Positions 40,949 through 49,653 of a stretch of 64,000 bases of DNA are shown here, one piece after another. Positions within the stretch are counted from its first letter, which is position 1. Each line of letters begins with the position of its first letter. The notes below the pieces were generated by a model, which saw only the letters and a list, made by a program, of their open reading frames with translations, did not search any database and was not told the DNA's origin. The position numbers and the translations under genes are program-made. The stretch covers positions 1,736,001 through 1,800,000 of the forward strand of contig NZ_CP018139.1 of assembly GCF_001886615.1 (NCBI RefSeq). Direction: 5' to 3'. Origin of the DNA: Halomonas aestuarii (GTDB taxonomy: Bacteria; Pseudomonadota; Gammaproteobacteria; Pseudomonadales; Halomonadaceae).

Positions 40949-42142
40949 TCACGGCCGGCCGGCGATCCAGCTCCGCGGGTCGATGGGCTCGCCGTTCCGG
41001 CGCACCTCGAAGTAGAGGCCCGGCTGGCCCTGGCCGCCGCTGGCTCCCACCGCGCCCAGCGTCTCGCCGCGGGAGATCTCGGCTCCGACGCCGGTGGTGA
41101 AGCGCTGCAGGTGGGCATGTAGGGTCATCACCTGGTCGCCGTGGTCGACGATCAGCAGGTTGCCGAAGCCGCGCATCCAGTCGGCGAAGACCACCCGGCC
41201 CGGATGCACGGCCGTGACGGGGGTGCCCTCGGCGGCGCGGATCAGCAGGCCGTTGAGGTGGACGCCCTCGCCGTTGTGGAAGGAAGAGACGATGCGCCCC
41301 TGGACCGGCCAGGGCAGGTCCCCCCGGGTCTGCTCGATGGCGGTGGAGGGGGGCGGGCGCTCGAGGCGTGCCAGCCGTTCCTGCACCTCGCGCAGGGTCC
41401 GTTCGGCATGGGCGCGGTCCTGGGCGAGGGTCGCCAGCCGCGCCTCCTCGCTGGCGAAGCGCTCGTCCAGCTCGGCCACCAGCGAGGCGCGGCGTTGGAT
41501 CTGGTCGGCCAGGTCGGCGCTGCGCTCGGCCAGCTCCTCCGCCACGGCCGCCAGTCGCTCGCCGCGCTGCTCCAGGGCCCGGCGCGTGTCCGCGAGCTCC
41601 GCATCCAGGCGCTTCAGGGCGTCGAGCCGCTCGTGGCGCGCGCGCGCCAGGCGGTTGAGGTAGTGCTGCAGGCGGTCGAGCCGGGACGGGTCGTCCTGGT
41701 TGAGCAGCAGCTTGAGCTGGGGGGTGAGGCCCAGGCGGTACAAGGCGTCGAGCTGGACCTTCAGCGCCTCGACCTGCTCGCGTCGCTCGTCGGCGAGCGC
41801 CTCGCGCCGCGCCTCGAGGTCCGCGATCTCGTCATTCAGGTCGCGGCGCTCGGCCTGGAGGGCGTCGAGGCGGCGGTGGGTCTCGGCCAGGGCGGTCTCC
41901 ACCTCGCGCAGGGCGTCGCTGGCCTCGTCACGGGCCTCCCGGGTGGTGGAGAGTCGCCCGGAGGCGGCGCGGATCTCCTCGCCGAGGGCGTCGAGGCGCG
42001 CCTGGGCCTCCTGCTCGGACGGCGCGGCGGGAAGCGTCGAAATCATGCCCAGGGTCAGGCCCAGGATCAGGCACACGGCCAGGACGAGGCCCGGCACCCG
42101 GCCCGGCAGGCTGCTTGACGGGGTCGCGCCAGCGGTCGCCAT
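40949..42142 (-). CDS. envC: EnvC-like murein hydrolase activator
   Basis: 397-residue exported protein. An N-terminal signal helix (GLVLAVCLILGLTLGMI, ~18-34) is followed by long coiled-coil heptads (~40-250, rich in Glu/Arg/Leu) and a C-terminal M23/LytM-like domain (from ~280, VQGRIVSSFHNGEGVHLNGL). The zinc-binding set is incomplete (HLNGL in place of an H-x3-D motif), as in EnvC, which activates the amidases AmiA and AmiB without cleaving peptidoglycan itself. A HAH pair remains. It follows gpmI by 21 bases. Confidence 0.92.
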   Translation of the reverse strand: MATAGATPSSSLPGRVPGLVLAVCLILGLTLGMISTLPAAPSEQEAQARLDALGEEIRAASGRLSTTREARDEASDALREVETALAETHRRLDALQAERRDLNDEIADLEARREALADERREQVEALKVQLDALYRLGLTPQLKLLLNQDDPSRLDRLQHYLNRLARARHERLDALKRLDAELADTRRALEQRGERLAAVAEELAERSADLADQIQRRASLVAELDERFASEEARLATLAQDRAHAERTLREVQERLARLERPPPSTAIEQTRGDLPWPVQGRIVSSFHNGEGVHLNGLLIRAAEGTPVTAVHPGRVVFADWMRGFGNLLIVDHGDQVMTLHAHLQRFTTGVGAEISRGETLGAVGASGGQGQPGLYFEVRRNGEPIDPRSWIAGRP

Positions 42143-42163
42143 TCCCTGGCTCCTCGGCCCGGC

Positions 42164-43732
42164 TCAGTCGAACTCGATCAGCACGCGGCCGGTCATCTCC
42201 TCGGGGATCGGCTGGTCCATCATCGTCAGCAGGGTCGGCGCGATGTCGCAGAGCCGGCCGTCGTCGAGCAGCCGAGCCGGGCGGGGGCCGACGTAGACCA
42301 GCGGCACCTCGAAGGTGGTGTGCGCGGTCTGGGGCGCCCCGGTCTCGGGGTGGATCATCTGCTCGGCGTTGCCGTGGTCGGCGGTCACCAGGCAGGCCCC
42401 CCCGGCGCGCTGGATCGCCTCCACCACCCGGCCGACGCAGGCGTCCACGGCCTCGATGGCCTTGACGGCGGCGTCGAAGTTGCCGGTGTGGCCGACCATG
42501 TCGCCGTTGGCATAGTTGCAGACGATCAGGTCGTAGTGGTGGGAATCGATGGCCTCCACCAGGCGGTCGGTGACCTCCACGGCGCTCATCTCGGGCTTCT
42601 CGTCGTAGGTCTTGACCTCCTGGGGGGAGGGCACCAGCACCCGGGTCTCGCCCCGGTACTCCGCCTCGCGGCCGCCGGAGAAGAAGAAGGTGACGTGGGC
42701 GTACTTCTCGGTCTCGGCGATGCGCAGCTGGGTGAGGTCGCGCTTCTCCATCACCTCGCCCAGGGTGTTGACGAGCTCCGCCGGGGGGAAGGCGGCCGGG
42801 GCCGGAATGTCCGCGGCGTACTGGGTCAGCATCACCAGGCCCTCGGCGGCGAGCGCCGGCCGGACGCGACGCTCGAAGCCCGCGAAGCCGTCCTCGACGA
42901 AGGCGCGGGTCAGCTCCCGGGCCCGGTCGGCGCGGAAGTTCATGAAGATGCCGGCATCGCCGTCGGCCATGGCCACCGGTGCGCCGTCGGGACGGATGCT
43001 GGTGGCGGTGACGAACTCGTCGGTCTCGCCGCGCGCGTAGGCCTGCTCGAGGCCCTGCTCGGCGCTTTGTGCCGTGAACTCGCCCTCGGCCTCGGTGATC
43101 AGGCGGTAGGCCTTCTCGACGCGGTCCCAGCGGTTGTCGCGGTCCATGGCGAAGTAGCGACCGATGATCGAGGCCACGAAGCCGTTCTCGGGGCCCACCA
43201 GCTCGGCGAGGCGGGCATTGGTGCGCTCAAGCGAGGCCATGGCGCTCTTCGGTGCCGTGTCGCGGCCGTCGAGGAAGGCGTGGACGAGGATCCGCCGGGC
43301 CCCGCGGCGGGCGGCCATCTCGGCCATGGCCAGGATGTGCTCCTCATGGCTGTGGACGCCGCCCGGCGAGAGCAGGCCGAGCAGGTGCACGGCCTGGCCC
43401 GCGGCCACGGCGGCATCGATCGGCGCGGTCAGGGCGTCGATGGTGTCCAGCTCGCCGTCCTCGACGGCCTTGGTGATGCGCGTGAAGTCCTGGTAGACGA
43501 TGCGCCCGGCGCCGAGGTTCATGTGGCCGACCTCGGAGTTGCCCATCTGGCCATCCGGCAGGCCCACGAAGCGCCCGTCGGTATGGATCAGGGTGTGGGG
43601 CTGCTCCTGCCACAGGCGGTCCATCACCGGCGTGCGGGCGGCGAGGACGGCGTTGTCGTCGGGCGATTCGTTGTGGCCGTAGCCATCGAGGATGATAAGG
43701 GCTACCGGACGCGGGGTACGGGGTTCGGTCAT
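42164..43732 (-). CDS. gpmI: 2,3-bisphosphoglycerate-independent phosphoglycerate mutase
   Basis: 522-residue Mn-dependent phosphoglycerate mutase of glycolysis and gluconeogenesis. [13 protein letters not shown] near 11-23 gives metal ligands. The nucleophile serine is in [16 protein letters not shown] near 56-71. The phosphatase-half His/Asp set appears in [17 protein letters not shown] and [12 protein letters not shown]. Slightly longer than E. coli GpmI (514). The ATG at 43732 is used; further extension is not conserved. It is divergent from the rhodanese gene, as gpmM-yibN in E. coli. Confidence 0.96.
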   Translation of the reverse strand: MTEPRTPRPVALIILDGYGHNESPDDNAVLAARTPVMDRLWQEQPHTLIHTDGRFVGLPDGQMGNSEVGHMNLGAGRIVYQDFTRITKAVEDGELDTIDALTAPIDAAVAAGQAVHLLGLLSPGGVHSHEEHILAMAEMAARRGARRILVHAFLDGRDTAPKSAMASLERTNARLAELVGPENGFVASIIGRYFAMDRDNRWDRVEKAYRLITEAEGEFTAQSAEQGLEQAYARGETDEFVTATSIRPDGAPVAMADGDAGIFMNFRADRARELTRAFVEDGFAGFERRVRPALAAEGLVMLTQYAADIPAPAAFPPAELVNTLGEVMEKRDLTQLRIAETEKYAHVTFFFSGGREAEYRGETRVLVPSPQEVKTYDEKPEMSAVEVTDRLVEAIDSHHYDLIVCNYANGDMVGHTGNFDAAVKAIEAVDACVGRVVEAIQRAGGACLVTADHGNAEQMIHPETGAPQTAHTTFEVPLVYVGPRPARLLDDGRLCDIAPTLLTMMDQPIPEEMTGRVLIEFD

Positions 43733-43882
43733 GGGGAGGGCCTCGTTGTCGTGGTCGCTCCCGGCAGCCGCACGGGCCGTCACCAGGGTCGCGACTTGCA
43801 TCTGCTTGCGGCATCATATCGCACGGCACCGCCGGACGTCATTTTGGCCGGCGTCCGGGCCGCGGCGCGACGCGGCTTCGTG

Positions 43883-43888
43883 TATACT
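43883..43888 (+). promoter_or_regulatory. -10 element of a yibN promoter
   Basis: TATACT, in the longer context CGTGTATACTGTCCGCC, which recurs exactly upstream of xseB at 55083-55099. It lies 62 bases before the rhodanese ATG. No good -35 is evident. Confidence 0.5.
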
Positions 43889-43950
43889 GTCCGCCGCCGC
43901 GACTGGCCGGCCCCGTTCACCGAGCACCCGAAAAAGAGTTAGCCGAACCC

Positions 43951-44373
43951 ATGATCGATCAGCTGTTCGAATTCGTGCAGAATCATCCCCTGCTGGTGGG
44001 GGCCTTCCTGGTGGTGTTGACCGCCTGGGTCGCCTACGAGGTCCGCAACAGCAGCACCGGAGGCGTGACCTCCGGCGAGGCCACTCAGCTGGTCAATCGC
44101 GAGGACGCCGTGGTGGTGGACCTGCGCGAGGCCAATGACTTCAAGGCGGGCCACATCGCCGGCGCGCGCAACATTCCCCAGAGCAAGCTCGACGAGCGCA
44201 TGCGCGAACTCGAGAAGTTCAAGGGCAAGCCGATTATCGTGGCCTGCAAGCACGGCCAGAGTGCCGGCGTCGCCCAGGCCAAGCTCACCAAGGCGGGCTT
44301 CGAGCGCGTGCTCAAGCTCCGGGGCGGCATGGCCCAGTGGCAGGCGGATGGCCTGCCGGTCGTCAAGAAATAG
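43951..44373 (+). CDS. yibN: Membrane-anchored rhodanese-like protein (YibN type)
   Basis: 140-residue protein with an N-terminal transmembrane helix (LLVGAFLVVLTAWVAYEV, ~14-31) and a cytoplasmic or membrane-peripheral rhodanese domain (~40-138). The catalytic Cys lies in ACKHGQSA near 98-105, in the six-residue active-site loop. GARNIP and WQADGLPVV are typical. In E. coli yibN is followed by grxC and secB; here secB follows directly and grxC is absent. Sulfurtransferase activity has not been shown for this sequence. Confidence 0.9.
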   Translation: MIDQLFEFVQNHPLLVGAFLVVLTAWVAYEVRNSSTGGVTSGEATQLVNREDAVVVDLREANDFKAGHIAGARNIPQSKLDERMRELEKFKGKPIIVACKHGQSAGVAQAKLTKAGFERVLKLRGGMAQWQADGLPVVKK

Positions 44374-44431
44374 GCAGCACGCACCAGCGACGCATCGCCG
44401 TCACGTATTCACCGGATAAAGGACCTTTCCC

Positions 44432-44956
44432 ATGGCGGAAGAGAACAACCAGAACGCCGGCGCCAACGGCCAGGCGTCCGGCCAGCAGGACAAGCCGCAG
44501 CTGCAGTTCGCCCTGCAGCGCATCTACGTCAAGGACCTCTCCTTCGAGGCCCCCAACTCGCCGGCGATCTTCCAGCAGCCGTTCAAGCCCAAGGTGGGCC
44601 TGGACCTGAACACCACCCACCAGCAGGTCGGTGAAGGGCTCTACGAGGTGGTGATCAAGGTTACCGCCCAGGTCACCCACAGCGAGGAGGGCACCACCTC
44701 CTTCCTGGCCGAGGTCGAGCAGGCCGGCTTGTTCCGCATCGGCGGCATCGAGGGGCAGCAGCTCGACCATACCCTGGGCGCCTTCTGTCCCAACGTGCTG
44801 TTCCCCTATGCCCGCGAGTGCATCGACAACCTGGTCAACCGGGGCGGCTTCCCGCCGCTGATGTTGGCGCCGGTCAACTTCGAGGCGATCTACGCCCAGA
44901 AGAAGAAGCGCGAGGCCGAGCAGGCCCAGGCGTCGGGCGAGCAGGCCACCCAGTAA
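44432..44956 (+). CDS. secB: Protein-export chaperone SecB
   Basis: 174-residue tetrameric chaperone that keeps preproteins unfolded and hands them to SecA. The conserved stretch LQRIYVKDLSFEAPNSPAIF (~29-48) and PFARE-like FCPNVLFPYARECIDNLV near 116-133 are seen, with PPLMLAPVNFEAIY. Extra N-terminal (Asn/Gln-rich) and C-terminal (Glu/Ala/Lys-rich) tails make it ~20 residues longer than E. coli SecB. AAAGGA precedes the ATG. Confidence 0.96.
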   Translation: MAEENNQNAGANGQASGQQDKPQLQFALQRIYVKDLSFEAPNSPAIFQQPFKPKVGLDLNTTHQQVGEGLYEVVIKVTAQVTHSEEGTTSFLAEVEQAGLFRIGGIEGQQLDHTLGAFCPNVLFPYARECIDNLVNRGGFPPLMLAPVNFEAIYAQKKKREAEQAQASGEQATQ

Positions 44957-44989
44957 GCCGGGGGCCGTAACCATGAGCGATTGCCGCCC

Positions 44990-45715
44990 ATGAAGGCGCC
45001 GCGCATCCACGTCGCCGCCGACTTCCACGTCGGCGGCGACGTCGTTCTGCCCGAGGGGCCGGCCCGCCATGTGGCGCGGGTGCTGCGGCTGGGCGAGGGG
45101 GCCGAGCTGCGCCTCTTCGACGGCGCCGGCCAGGAGGCCAGGGCGGTGATCGTCGAGGCCTCCCGCAAGCGGGTGGTGGCGCGCCTCGAGGCTTTAGAGC
45201 GCGGACGCGGCGAGTCGCCGCTGTCGGTGCACCTCGGCCAGGCGATCTCCAAGGGGGATCGCATGGACTACGCCATCCAGAAGGCGGTCGAGCTCGGAGT
45301 GGCCGCCATCACCCCCCTCTACACCGATCACGGCGACGTGCGCCTCAAGGGCGAGCGCGAGGCGAAGAAGCTGGCGCACTGGCAGGCCGTGGCCGCCAGC
45401 GCCTGCGAGCAGTGTGGCCGCGCGACCCTGCCGCCCGTCCACCCCCCGACCGGCCTGGCCGACTGGCTCGCCGGTCGCGACGAGGCGCTGCGCCTGGTGC
45501 TGCATCCCGGCACCGACGGCGCCCTGGCCGAGGCCGAGGCCCCCGCCACCGCCGCCCTGCTGATCGGCCCGGAGGGCGGGCTCGCCGAGGCTGAGGTCGA
45601 GGCCGCCCGTGGCGCCGGCTTCGCGCCTCTCGCCCTCGGGCCGCGCGTGCTGCGCACCGAGACCGCGCCGGTGGTGGCCCTGTCGCTGCTGCAGTACCGT
45701 TTCGGGGACCTCTGA
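44990..45715 (+). CDS. rsmE: 16S rRNA (uracil(1498)-N3)-methyltransferase
   Basis: 241-residue SPOUT-class methyltransferase acting on U1498 of 16S rRNA. It has an N-terminal PUA-like domain (RHVARVLRLGEGAELRLF) and the C-terminal knot with LIGPEGGLAEAEVEAA near 190 and LGPRVLRTETAPV near 214. Length matches the family (~243). ATG 44990 is preferred to the TTG at 44981. There is no clear ribosome site, so the start is moderately sure. Confidence 0.94.
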   Translation: MKAPRIHVAADFHVGGDVVLPEGPARHVARVLRLGEGAELRLFDGAGQEARAVIVEASRKRVVARLEALERGRGESPLSVHLGQAISKGDRMDYAIQKAVELGVAAITPLYTDHGDVRLKGEREAKKLAHWQAVAASACEQCGRATLPPVHPPTGLADWLAGRDEALRLVLHPGTDGALAEAEAPATAALLIGPEGGLAEAEVEAARGAGFAPLALGPRVLRTETAPVVALSLLQYRFGDL

Positions 45716-45764
45716 CCCCCGCGCGCCGTCACGGCCATCCTCCACCCACCACTGGATTCCCGCC

Positions 45765-46499
45765 ATGTCCGATTCCCGCGACCGACGCCCGCCGCGCTCC
45801 CCCTCGTCGCGCCCTGCCGCGGCACGCCCCCCTCGCGCCCCTCGAGCCGCCGTCGGTGAGGTGGCCTACCTCGAGGTGGTGACCGTGAACGAGACGGGCG
45901 CCTTCCTCGACTGGGGGCATCCCCGCGACCTGCTGCTGCCCTACGGCGAGCAGCGCTTCCGCCCCAGCGTCGGCCGGCGGGTGCTGGTGATGATCTACGA
46001 GGACCAGCAGGGCCGGCCGGTGGCCTCTCAGCGCCTCGACCGCTTCCTGGCGGACGAGGCCGAGGGCCTGGCGGCGGGTGACGAGGTGGCACTGGTGATC
46101 GCCGAGGCGACCGACCTGGGGTACAAGGTGGCGGTGGACCAGCGGTTCTGGGGACTGCTCTACCGCGACGACGTGAACCGGCCGCTGCGCCGTGGCCAGC
46201 GGCTCACCGGCTACGTGAAGCGGCGCCGTGACGACGGTCGCCTGGACCTGTCACTGCTGCCGCCGGGCCCGGCGCGGATCGACGTGGTCGGGGAGCAGGT
46301 GCTCAAGGCCCTGCGTGAGAGCGGTGGCTACCTGCCGCTGGGCGACGCCTCCCCGGCGGGGGAGATCAAGGCGCGCCTGGGCGTGAGCAAGAACGCCTTC
46401 AAGCAGGCCATCGGGCGGCTCTACAAGCAGCGGCGGATCCTCCTGGAGCCCGGCGGGATTCGCCTGGCGCCGAGCGGCGAGGGAGAGGAGGACCCCTGA
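45765..46499 (+). CDS. S1/CvfB-like RNA-binding protein
   Basis: 244-residue protein of the CvfB (YitL) family. After a basic, disordered N-terminus (~1-28, Arg/Pro/Ala-rich) come S1-like beta segments with VTVNETGAFLDWGHPRDLLL (~35-54) and GYVKRRRDDGRLDLSL near 146. A winged-helix C-terminus contains LGVSKNAFKQAIGRLYKQRR (~205-224). The family is known as RNA-binding virulence regulator in Staphylococcus; the role here is unknown. It is 49 bases after rsmE. ATG 45765 begins the basic tail, so the start could lie elsewhere, but homologous sequence begins near residue 30. Confidence 0.85.
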   Translation: MSDSRDRRPPRSPSSRPAAARPPRAPRAAVGEVAYLEVVTVNETGAFLDWGHPRDLLLPYGEQRFRPSVGRRVLVMIYEDQQGRPVASQRLDRFLADEAEGLAAGDEVALVIAEATDLGYKVAVDQRFWGLLYRDDVNRPLRRGQRLTGYVKRRRDDGRLDLSLLPPGPARIDVVGEQVLKALRESGGYLPLGDASPAGEIKARLGVSKNAFKQAIGRLYKQRRILLEPGGIRLAPSGEGEEDP

Positions 46500-46504
46500 G
46501 CGCC

Positions 46505-46534
46505 TTGGTGTTGTCCCGGGCCCTGCGGCATACT
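46505..46534 (+). promoter_or_regulatory. Possible gshB promoter
   Basis: TTGGTG, an 18-base spacer and CATACT. It is only a partial match to the sigma-70 consensus, located in the 73-bp cvfB-gshB gap. Confidence 0.3.
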
Positions 46535-46572
46535 GCGGGCATCCACTCCCTGAACCCTGGAAGCCCTGCCCG

Positions 46573-47538
46573 ATGAGCGATCGCCCCTTGAAGGTCGGCG
46601 TGGTGATGGATCCCATCGCCGACCTCACCTACAAGAAGGACACCAGCCTGGCCATGCTGTGGGCCGCCCAGGATCGTGGCTGGTCGCTGCACTACCTGGA
46701 GCAGCAAGACCTCTTCCTGCGCGAGGGGCGCGCCTTCGGTCGGATGCGCCGCCTCGACGTGCATCGCGACCCCGGGCACTGGTTCGACCTGGGCGAGCCC
46801 GAGGCGGAGCCCCTGGCGACGCTCGACGTCATCCTGATGCGCAAGGATCCCCCGGTCGACGGCCACTTCCTCAATGCCGTCTACCTGCTGGGCTTCGCCG
46901 AGCGCGAGGGCGTGCTGGTGGTCAACCCCACCCAGGCGCTGCTGGAGTGCAACGAGAAGCTCTTCGCCCAGCAGTTCCCCCACTGCTGCACCCCCACCGT
47001 GGTCTCCTGCGACGAGCGCGTGCTGCGGGATTTCCATGCCGAGCACGGCGACGTGATCTTCAAGCCGCTGGACGGCATGGGCGGCAGCGGGATCTTCCAC
47101 GTGCGCCCCGAGGGCCGCAACCTCGGGTCCATCATCGAGATGCTGAGCGATCGCGGGCAGCGCCAGATCATGGCCCAGCGCTACATCCCCGAGATCTCCG
47201 AGGGCGACACCCGGATCCTGCTGGTGGACGGCGAGCCGGTGCCCTACGGCCTCGCCCGGGTGCCCATGGCCGGTGAGACCCGCGGCAACCTGGCCGCCGG
47301 CGGCACGGGGGTCAGCCGCGAGCTCACCGCCCGCGACCACTGGCTGATCGAGCAGGTACAGCCGGTGATCCGCGAGAAGGGGCTGATGTTCGTCGGCCTC
47401 GACGTGATCGGTGACTACATCACCGAGATCAACGTGACCAGCCCCACCTGCGTGCGCGAGATCGATGACCAGCGCGGCACCGACATCGCCGGCCTGCTGA
47501 TGGATGCCATCGAGCGTCGGCTCGGCGAGCAGGGCTGA
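46573..47538 (+). CDS. gshB: Glutathione synthetase
   Basis: 321-residue ATP-grasp ligase that joins gamma-glutamylcysteine and glycine. It begins LKVGVVMDPIADLTYKKDTS, has the ATP-binding KPLDGMGGSGIF (~168-179) and the C-terminal EINVTSPTCVREID region with metal and substrate ligands. Length matches E. coli GshB (316). gshB, a TonB-like gene, algH and ruvX form a run seen also in Pseudomonas. The Glutathione S-transferase in this window could use its product. Confidence 0.97.
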   Translation: MSDRPLKVGVVMDPIADLTYKKDTSLAMLWAAQDRGWSLHYLEQQDLFLREGRAFGRMRRLDVHRDPGHWFDLGEPEAEPLATLDVILMRKDPPVDGHFLNAVYLLGFAEREGVLVVNPTQALLECNEKLFAQQFPHCCTPTVVSCDERVLRDFHAEHGDVIFKPLDGMGGSGIFHVRPEGRNLGSIIEMLSDRGQRQIMAQRYIPEISEGDTRILLVDGEPVPYGLARVPMAGETRGNLAAGGTGVSRELTARDHWLIEQVQPVIREKGLMFVGLDVIGDYITEINVTSPTCVREIDDQRGTDIAGLLMDAIERRLGEQG

Positions 47539-47556
47539 CCCGGGAGGCCGGTGGCC

Positions 47557-48480
47557 ATGTCCAGCACCCTGAGCGATCCGATCCAGTACGCCCCGGTCAG
47601 CGGGGCCCACCGGCACTGGCTCGCCTGGACGCTGGCGCTGCTGCTGCATCTGGTGGTGATCGGGGTGGTGGCGAGCCGCCAGTTCGCCCCGGCTCCCGTC
47701 GAGCAGACCAGCGTCGATGTGGTGCTGGTGAGCCGCCCGGCCGAGGCGCCCGTGGACGCCGAGGCCATCGCCGAGGCCGACCAGCGCGCCGCCGGCACCC
47801 CCCAGGAGCAGGCGCCGGCCGAGGCCCGGGCCGCCCCGATGGAGGAACTGCCCGAGCTGCAGGCCGCCGAGCCCGAGGTGGATCCGGCCACGCCGGCCGA
47901 GCCGCAGAGTGCCGCTCGCCCCGACCCCGACCTCCCCACCGAGGCGCCCGAGCCCCCGGCCGCCGAGCTCCCCCGCGAGGCCGAGGCGACGCCCGAGCCG
48001 CGCGAGAGCGCCCCCCAGCCGGCCGAGACCTCGGCGCCGCCCACCGCCACGGCCCCCTCGGCCTCGGGGCGCGACCTGCTCGCCCAGGCCACCTCCAGCA
48101 TCCGCGACCAGGGGCTCTCGCCCGACTTCGCCGGCGACCAGCCGGGCGAGGGGCGTCCTGCCGCGCAGCAGGCCGCCGAGGCCCGCTACATCGACGACTG
48201 GACCCGTCGCGTCGAGGACTACGGCAATCGCGTGCACCCGGCCCCCCGTGAGCTGGAGGGGCAGCTGCGCATCCGCGTGGTCGTCGGCCGCGACGGTCAG
48301 GTTCGCCAGGCAGAGGTGATACAATCCTCGGGACATGCCGAACTCGACCAGGCGGCTCTGGACACGGTGCACGGTGCCGCCCCCTACCGGCCCTTCGACC
48401 GGGGCATGGGCAACCTGGACAGCCTGTCCATCACGCGGGTCTGGCGGTTCGGCCAAGGCAATCATTACGGCGTGCAATAG
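47557..48480 (+). CDS. TonB-like energy-transducing protein
   Basis: 307-residue protein with one N-terminal transmembrane helix (LAWTLALLLHLVVIGVVA, ~21-38), a long Pro/Glu/Ala-rich linker (~48-180) and a C-terminal TonB-like domain (~205-300) with ELEGQLRIRVVVGRDGQVRQ and ITRVWRF. Such proteins span the periplasm and couple inner-membrane energy to outer-membrane receptors. No exbB, exbD or receptor gene is near, so the partner is unclear. ATG 47557 is used because GGAGG lies nine bases upstream; the GTG at 47551 is too close. The position between gshB and algH matches Pseudomonas. Confidence 0.85.
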   Translation: MSSTLSDPIQYAPVSGAHRHWLAWTLALLLHLVVIGVVASRQFAPAPVEQTSVDVVLVSRPAEAPVDAEAIAEADQRAAGTPQEQAPAEARAAPMEELPELQAAEPEVDPATPAEPQSAARPDPDLPTEAPEPPAAELPREAEATPEPRESAPQPAETSAPPTATAPSASGRDLLAQATSSIRDQGLSPDFAGDQPGEGRPAAQQAAEARYIDDWTRRVEDYGNRVHPAPRELEGQLRIRVVVGRDGQVRQAEVIQSSGHAELDQAALDTVHGAAPYRPFDRGMGNLDSLSITRVWRFGQGNHYGVQ

Positions 48481-48497
48481 GTCCGCCGGGGAGTCCC

Positions 48498-49070
48498 ATG
48501 CAATCCGTGCAACACTTCGGCTTGAAAAACCACTTCCTGCTGGCGATGCCGCATCTGGAAGACCCCAATTTCGCCGGCAGCATCAGCTACCTCTGTGACC
48601 ATGACGAGAACGGCACCATGGGCGTGATCGTCAACCGGCCCCTGGAACTGACCCTGGACGCCCTGTTCGAGCAGCTGGAGCTGGGAGGCGACGAGAGCCC
48701 CCATCGCCAGGCGCCGGTCTACTATGGCGGCCCGACCCACAAGGATCGCGGCTTCATCCTGCACCGCGGGTCCAGCGAGCCCTGGGACTCCAGCATCCAG
48801 GTCGCCGAGGACATCGCCCTGACCACCTCCATGGACATCCTCCAGGCGCTGGCGGACGGCACGGGCCCCGAGCAGTTCCTGGTCTGCCTGGGCTGCGCCG
48901 GCTGGGAGGCCGGCCAGCTGGAGGACGAGCTCAAGGAGAACGCCTGGCTCACCGTGGAGGGCCGCGCCGAGATCCTCTTCTCGGTGCCGCCGGAGCAGCG
49001 CCTCGGCGCCGCCGCGGGCATCCTGGGCGTCGACCTGAACCTGATGACCCGCGAGGCGGGGCACTCCTGA
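48498..49070 (+). CDS. algH: YqgE/AlgH family protein
   Basis: 190-residue UPF0301 family protein. It has FLLAMPHLEDPNFAGSISYL (~14-33), GVIVNRPLELTL (~45-56), YYGGPTHKDRGFILHRG (~75-91) and FLVCLGCAGWEAGQLEDELK. AlgH was named for an alginate-transcription effect in Pseudomonas; the biochemical role is unsettled. ATG 48498 follows GGGGAG. Confidence 0.94.
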   Translation: MQSVQHFGLKNHFLLAMPHLEDPNFAGSISYLCDHDENGTMGVIVNRPLELTLDALFEQLELGGDESPHRQAPVYYGGPTHKDRGFILHRGSSEPWDSSIQVAEDIALTTSMDILQALADGTGPEQFLVCLGCAGWEAGQLEDELKENAWLTVEGRAEILFSVPPEQRLGAAAGILGVDLNLMTREAGHS

Positions 49071-49119
49071 TGCCGGGGCGTGGCTGATCGAGGAGCGTGT
49101 TGATGGAGGGGACGCACTG

Positions 49120-49563
49120 ATGGCCGATGCCGGCTCACGGCTGATCCTGGCCTTCGACTTCGGCACCCGGCGCATCGGCGTGGCGGTCGGCAACGAGCTG
49201 ATCGGCAGTGCCCGGGAGCTCGCGCCGCTGCCGGCCCGGGACGGCATCCCCGACTGGGCGCAGGTGGCCCGGCTGGTGGACGAATGGCGCCCGGATCTGT
49301 TCGTGGTGGGGCTGCCGCTCAATATGGACGACAGCGAGTCGGTCATGAGCACCCGGGCGCGCAAGTTCGGCAAGCGGCTCTATGGCCGCTTCGGCATTCC
49401 CTGCGAGATGGTCGACGAGCGCGGCTCCACCCGCGAGGCCAAGGCGATCGCCCGGGAGGGCGGCCACCGCGGCAACTACCGCCAGGAGAGCGTCGACGGC
49501 ATCGCCGCGGTGCTGATCCTGGAGGGCTGGTTCGCCCGGGACGAGGGGCTGCCGCCGCGCTGA
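49120..49563 (+). CDS. ruvX: Holliday junction resolvase-like nuclease RuvX (YqgF)
   Basis: 147-residue RNase H-fold protein, needed for pre-16S rRNA 5' processing and described also as a Holliday-junction-resolvase homologue. It has FDFGTRRIGVAVGN (~11-24), VVGLPLNMDDSES (~66-78), DERGSTREAKAI (~105-116) and the C-terminal SVDGIAAVLILE with Asp, supplying acidic catalytic residues. In Pseudomonas pyrR and pyrB follow; here pyrB is on the opposite strand and pyrR is absent. Confidence 0.95.
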   Translation: MADAGSRLILAFDFGTRRIGVAVGNELIGSARELAPLPARDGIPDWAQVARLVDEWRPDLFVVGLPLNMDDSESVMSTRARKFGKRLYGRFGIPCEMVDERGSTREAKAIAREGGHRGNYRQESVDGIAAVLILEGWFARDEGLPPR

Positions 49564-49591
49564 GCTCCTTCCCCACCGTCCTGAATCGCGA

Positions 49592-49613
49592 CGCCCGGGC
49601 CATGGCCCGGGCG
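49592..49613. terminator. Perfect palindrome between convergent ruvX and pyrB
   Basis: A 22-bp perfect palindrome (11-bp arms, with no unpaired loop) of G and C with a central AT step lies in the 90-bp gap. No T run follows. A bidirectional terminator is likely; a protein-binding palindrome is the alternative. Confidence 0.5.
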
Positions 49614-49653
49614 GCAGTCGTTGTGAGCAGGGGAAAGGGCGGCGAGCGTCCGC

